The position numbers were made by a program, and so were the translations under genes. A DNA stretch of 64,000 nucleotides from a virus. The stretch spans positions 1 through 64,000 of IMG/VR virus record IMGVR_UViG_3300009146_000001. The stretch is one strand, 5' to 3'. Shown here one piece after another: positions 61,201 to 64,000 of the stretch. Every line of letters begins with the position of its first letter. Within the stretch, counting starts at the first letter, position 1. Under the pieces are notes generated by a model. The model did not search any database. It was not told where the DNA came from and saw only the letters and a program-made list of their open reading frames with translations.

Positions 61201-64000
61201 TCCGGAACCACGAGGGACCGGGACATGATCATCGGCCCGCCACCAAAGGCCAGACGCTTGCGCTCCTTGTATGCCTCGGCCTTGCCCGGTGCCATCTCGT
61301 GCACCTCCAAGAGGTCGGCCGTCTCCGTCGTCAATTCCCCGGTCTGGCCGGAGACCTGCTTGCCAATCCCGCGCTCGTAAGCGGCCTGCGCATGGGCGGC
61401 GGCGATATCGGCGGGACTCACCGTGATCCAGCCCGTCGGGGAGATGTGCCGACCCGCGTCGTACAGCCTGTCCCCCGCCACAACCGGGTCATCGTATGCC
61501 TCCTGATACGAATCGAGGATTACCTCGGTGACGAGCCAGCGGTACGCATCCCGGTCTGCCTGCATCCTCGCCTGCGGATTGCGCATGTTCCGGATCAGGT
61601 CACCCCAGATCTCGGGCTCGACGTGCAGCTTATGGCCCTCCATCGCCTTGAATATCTTCTCGAAGACAATCCCCTGCTTGCGCTTGAGGCCCTGCTCGTG
61701 GATCCCCCAGTTGACGTAGGCCACCATCGCCTTGCTGTAGACGTGCCTGCCAAACCCCTTGATGGAATCCTCAACATCCTTGAGGACCGGGTTGAGAATT
61801 TCCCGGATGAAGTCGAGATTGATAAGCCCCTTGGCCCCCTGCCAGAAGAGACCCGCCTCGTCGATGGTGTGATTCGAGATCGCGTTCTGCGGATCGAGGA
61901 ACACGGAGAGTTCCCGGATCACCTGCTCGTAACTCTGGAGAACGACCGGGTCGGCCGTGTTGTAGTTGGCCGTGATCCAGTTGGTAATGTCCGTGATCGC
62001 CTGAATGATATCCACCCGAGCCTTCTCGGTCGGGAACTTCATCACGGAGATCGAGAAGTTGCGCACCTCCCGGTCCTCAATCGTCTGGCCAGTCGCCGGA
62101 TCCTTCCGCTCCATGAGGGGCATGACCAACGTGACGCTGCCGAAGGGTTCACCCTTGTGGGGTTCCTTCATCCGGATGATGTCGTTGGCCCGGCGGTGGA
62201 TGAGGGCGACCGCCTGATTGACCGCTGCCCGGTAGTCCTTCGAGGCGGCGACGGACTCCATCATCTTGATCGCATCGTCGGTGGCTTCCCTCCTCAGGGC
62301 CGCTACCTCGGACGCCTTACTCAACCGGCGCAACCGCTCCAGCTTCTTGCCGGAATTGGTGGCCACCATCCGGAAGTTATTGAGCGCCCGGCGCACCGAG
62401 AACTTGTCCGGGTTCTTCTTCGACAGTGGATCAAGGACCGTGGCCAACGCCTGCATCTCCGCCTTGTCCACGGCGAAGTTGGAGGCCAGTTCCTGAAGAT
62501 CGAGGATGATCGAGTACCCCGGACTCCATGCCTGAAGCGGAGGCAGCCCACCCGCCAGTGATGTCGTCGCCATCGCCACGGCCGCCGACTTCGTGAGGCC
62601 CGTCTTGGTGATGACGTCCGCCAAGATCCCGGTCTTGGAGATGTGATCAAAGAAGTCGTGCGTCGTTGGGATAAGCCCGTTGAAGGCTGCCTGAATACTG
62701 GCTGGGTCCAGCCTTGGATCCGCTGCCAGAGCGTTGAACAACGCCTTGAGGTCGGAGAGGGATTGGGCCTGTCCCAAGAGACTCGCTGCCCCTTCCAGTG
62801 CCCGCTTGTCCTCGGCCATCCCGGTTGAATCCCAGTCGATGGGATCGAATGCGGTGCTCGCCACCTTCGTACCCGTCCGGGCCTTGAGCCGAACGAGGTC
62901 GACGAGGGAATCGCGGATGCCGTCGATGCGGTTGGACACGCGCTGCCGGTACTGATCCTCGGTCGCTCCCTTGAGGAAGGTCTGCAACTCGCTGAGGGCG
63001 TCGGCCTCCGCTTGGGTGAGATTCTCTAACGAGGTCTTGGCCCCATTGAGGTCGGCCATGAGCCGCTCGTGCGCGGCCGTGACACCGGCGGAGGCGTGAA
63101 TGATCTCGGCAATCTCATCATCGGATAGCTCCGTCGCCTTGACCGTCCCGGCGAGGACGCGCTCCCAAGCCGAGAGCTTGGTCCCGGTCGGGGGTGGCGT
63201 TGCCGTCGCGATGTTCCTCGCCTCGGCAAGGCTGCGCAGGGTGTGGCCCGTACCCAATCCCGCCAAGGTCATGCGGGCTCTCCTCCGGTCCTTGGCCATC
63301 GCCCGGCGGGTAGCCAGTGGTGTGCCCTTGGGTGGCGGCGCGGCCGTGGCCCGTGCCTCAAGGTCGTTGATCATGGTCGTCACCGCCGGGTCGACCATCA
63401 ATCCCTGCGCCCGCGTATGCTCCTCCAAGATCCGCTGGCCGAGCGGACCGACGTTCGAGGACGCCTTGAACTTGTCGTACTGATCCTTGTTGAAGACCGT
63501 GGACTGGAGCCGCTGTGCCGCCTCCTGTGCCGCCGCCGACACCTCGGTCTTCCCGGCCGTGAGGACGCTGGGCTTGCCCTCCTTCACCTCGTCGACGAAT
63601 CCGGGTGCCGCCACCTTGGTGGCATCGCTTGCCCGGCGCTGGGTCTCCGTCCACTCCAAGAGGTTGTCGACCTGATCCCGCAGCCTGACGATGGCCTCGG
63701 GCATGAAGTGCTCGGTGACCCCCGTCTTCGGATCGGTGTACTTGTCCGCGAATGCCCGGTGCAGCCATGACTGGAACCGGCGGAAGAAGGTGATGAGGTT
63801 CTCCTTGATCGTCCCGATGAAGGTGACTTCCTCGGTGAGCCCGACGCCGCCGCCGACCGGCCGCTTCGACGCCATCCGCAGGAGTTCCATCATCCATGCG
63901 GCCGGGGTGACCAGTCCGGGGTACGCCTCTTCCATCCCCTTCTCCAAGGCGGAGAGCTTGTCCGCCGGGATAAGTGTGCGGAGTTCCCGGAGGTGACGGC
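58083..64000 (-). CDS. Giant virion/ejection-type protein, partial at right edge (at least 1970 aa)
   Basis: The frame is open past the right edge (R-H-L-R-E-L-R-T-L-I-P-A-D-K before the first Met). Long helical stretches with coiled coils make up most of it. Two hydrophobic segments lie near residues 1550-1600 (L-G-L-L-F-L-L-L-G-S-G-A-I-G-T-L and L-I-V-F-T-G-A-L-L-A-S-I-P-L). The C-terminus is a Gly-rich run then an Arg-rich tail that may be antisense to the gene at 58040. No polymerase or protease motif recognised. Size, membrane segments and position suggest an internal virion or ejection protein. Confidence 0.55.
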   Translation of the reverse strand, partial: RHLRELRTLIPADKLSALEKGMEEAYPGLVTPAAWMMELLRMASKRPVGGGVGLTEEVTFIGTIKENLITFFRRFQSWLHRAFADKYTDPKTGVTEHFMPEAIVRLRDQVDNLLEWTETQRRASDATKVAAPGFVDEVKEGKPSVLTAGKTEVSAAAQEAAQRLQSTVFNKDQYDKFKASSNVGPLGQRILEEHTRAQGLMVDPAVTTMINDLEARATAAPPPKGTPLATRRAMAKDRRRARMTLAGLGTGHTLRSLAEARNIATATPPPTGTKLSAWERVLAGTVKATELSDDEIAEIIHASAGVTAAHERLMADLNGAKTSLENLTQAEADALSELQTFLKGATEDQYRQRVSNRIDGIRDSLVDLVRLKARTGTKVASTAFDPIDWDSTGMAEDKRALEGAASLLGQAQSLSDLKALFNALAADPRLDPASIQAAFNGLIPTTHDFFDHISKTGILADVITKTGLTKSAAVAMATTSLAGGLPPLQAWSPGYSIILDLQELASNFAVDKAEMQALATVLDPLSKKNPDKFSVRRALNNFRMVATNSGKKLERLRRLSKASEVAALRREATDDAIKMMESVAASKDYRAAVNQAVALIHRRANDIIRMKEPHKGEPFGSVTLVMPLMERKDPATGQTIEDREVRNFSISVMKFPTEKARVDIIQAITDITNWITANYNTADPVVLQSYEQVIRELSVFLDPQNAISNHTIDEAGLFWQGAKGLINLDFIREILNPVLKDVEDSIKGFGRHVYSKAMVAYVNWGIHEQGLKRKQGIVFEKIFKAMEGHKLHVEPEIWGDLIRNMRNPQARMQADRDAYRWLVTEVILDSYQEAYDDPVVAGDRLYDAGRHISPTGWITVSPADIAAAHAQAAYERGIGKQVSGQTGELTTETADLLEVHEMAPGKAEAYKERKRLAFGGGPMIMSRSLVVPERLGMLLEDFRKARQGQQQRRDDKNKRTMVADPTGFRADYINNVLRHTDEATKPLTFQHLVHSFIMTSNPRYRARVNSQLMGANAGFGMEDYYNELRRDLKKGKKTVTSFNEIIDDLTARVVASGKATGTPAEIRQEIENEYADKLLLAQEKMDDFDMQRQSKSSTSTDTKSSFITPRGDMEAPSGFYEYGLTSHQAMNTLHGVVLNHHSTNLAKAMSVIDAVVVAQISEANKAVGTPGGKADTLVQKKFQEETALNLEELERIHKIMHQSVALMEEFAKASLDPEQHIHDTFRWGSMLGVAPLVSGLWNSLSVIKDTVLTLTTGIYRQQKLLWSHVIFPLCTAKAVARWMKNAAKITVYHLSNTRAGRTKWLRAMLRHIPILAPAYHKSVSAIVEMSDRGIIRGMTLYDERLLQKTSGNIWAVTGALEYERGQSGFFKGVERWISTAITRVPFGKAVIWATRESRTIAEDINNMTFADTAVADLRRLKQKALRALDQRKKKGVWTDDPLDPLYPFTEKELGMNRANVRMARRWLTGGGSLESVMINLYNQTIATGKSMEEAVQTELPKPAITAWMNNYLTESQVQTLRERPPVAFIKGWKGKVARSFAALKVWNSANFYSIVTGEIFKMPRHKMPWYYRYPREIANILGLLFLLLGSGAIGTLGVSWGLGALGLRTPGWTVENFIRNPDLRTGLIVFTGALLASIPLGQFYDDLFAGFGEGTLEIGAFSPVLGFLADAVYAFKAIIGGADFTDIKATKDVIMTQTGKFLARRLPIVGVLWNLNDPAHREYREAAASIRAMSAPPGIVGTLVEAIPGIDYGTKIAHRPFGQVSQNPASDNVERAIKWGIEYERTGDPEAKRKSEEEKAEGIRQLMHKKGIDQSAAAKRVNQAVASRSVWRMYDNVPEEDEKEDTLKRLTPKQFTAVQHREAAIKALSKGGGSGRAASWGGGGGGGGGGGIRLAKSSSASGKSAKLPAVRALRRAPAVAVPKLQGGRQASRRSLLGRRGAGRRRSASDRGLLRYAVGRSRGRKMRPAAFA
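58283..58299. promoter_or_regulatory. TAGCGG-ATTTT-CCGCTA dyad
   Basis: Rightmost copy. It includes the stop codon of the 58040 gene and lies inside the C-terminal coding region of the giant minus-strand ORF, which reads through it. Confidence 0.55.

Noticed and set aside
61017-62561. Long plus-strand frame opposite the giant 58-64 kb protein
   Set aside because: Arg/His/Asp/Leu-biased, with no start signal or motif. Shadow frame.

Overview
The window reads as the interior of a large, GC-rich double-stranded DNA phage (or phage-derived) genome. It holds a recognisable head-and-tail block, a replication and recombination block, and a long run of small early-type genes. Genes are packed with ATGA or GTGA overlaps. 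No rRNA, tRNA, integrase or CRISPR array was seen. Two secreted proteins end in VPDSG-CTERM-like exosortase sorting tails. As far as I know that tail class is mainly found in Verrucomicrobiota, so a verrucomicrobial host is my best inference.

Layout. Positions 1-22.6 kb, minus strand, read leftward: two small portal-side genes, portal, a 98-aa protein, scaffold-like protein, major capsid candidate, a terminator, an adaptor-like protein, a tail-collar protein, an Ig-like protein, a 2122-aa LamG-bearing fibre, a second fibre and a pectate-lyase-like spike that runs off the left edge. The large terminase (22.96-24.45 kb) lies on the opposite strand, between the portal side and a beta-helix protein. 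Positions 26.7-36.3 kb, minus strand, hold replication and recombination genes: HNH and SWIM zinc-finger ORFs, a PD-(D/E)XK nuclease, a DnaN-like sliding clamp, a RusA-like resolvase, a protein with an SSB-like acidic tail, and two ParB-like proteins. At 36.3-36.6 kb is a divergent control region.

Positions 36.6-38 kb, plus strand: ribbon-helix-helix regulator, MazG-like protein and a Tat-signal protein. Positions 37.9-43.1 kb, minus strand: an envelope-cargo island (membrane peptide, Pro/Gly-repeat protein, two VPDSG-CTERM proteins, a DUF2382-type lipoprotein), then small proteins ending in a protein with an Acb2/Tad1-like sponge domain. Positions 43.1-58.3 kb, plus strand: about 28 mostly small genes, including a three-gene set (DUF3150-like protein, MoxR/CobS-type AAA+ ATPase, metallopeptidase-like/VWA protein), an AcrVA2-like candidate, a transglutaminase-like candidate, an OB-fold-like protein and an SF2 helicase. 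From 58.1 kb to the right edge, one giant minus-strand reading frame (at least about 1970 aa) encodes a probable virion or ejection protein.

The most unusual signal is regulatory. A dyad TAGCGG-N5-CCGCTA occurs about 14 times, only between 38.1 and 58.3 kb. A second element, TAGGGGTGACTTGCATA-like, occurs six times between 44.2 and 51.0 kb with a seventh variant at 36.59 kb. In five leaders they form one module: box, hairpin, dyad, ribosome-binding site, start codon. This looks like a phage regulon (promoter plus operator, or structured leader). A third, separate dyad GTGTGG-N4-CCACAC lies at three gene starts. All product names are based on reading the sequence and on recalled family signatures; no database search was made.
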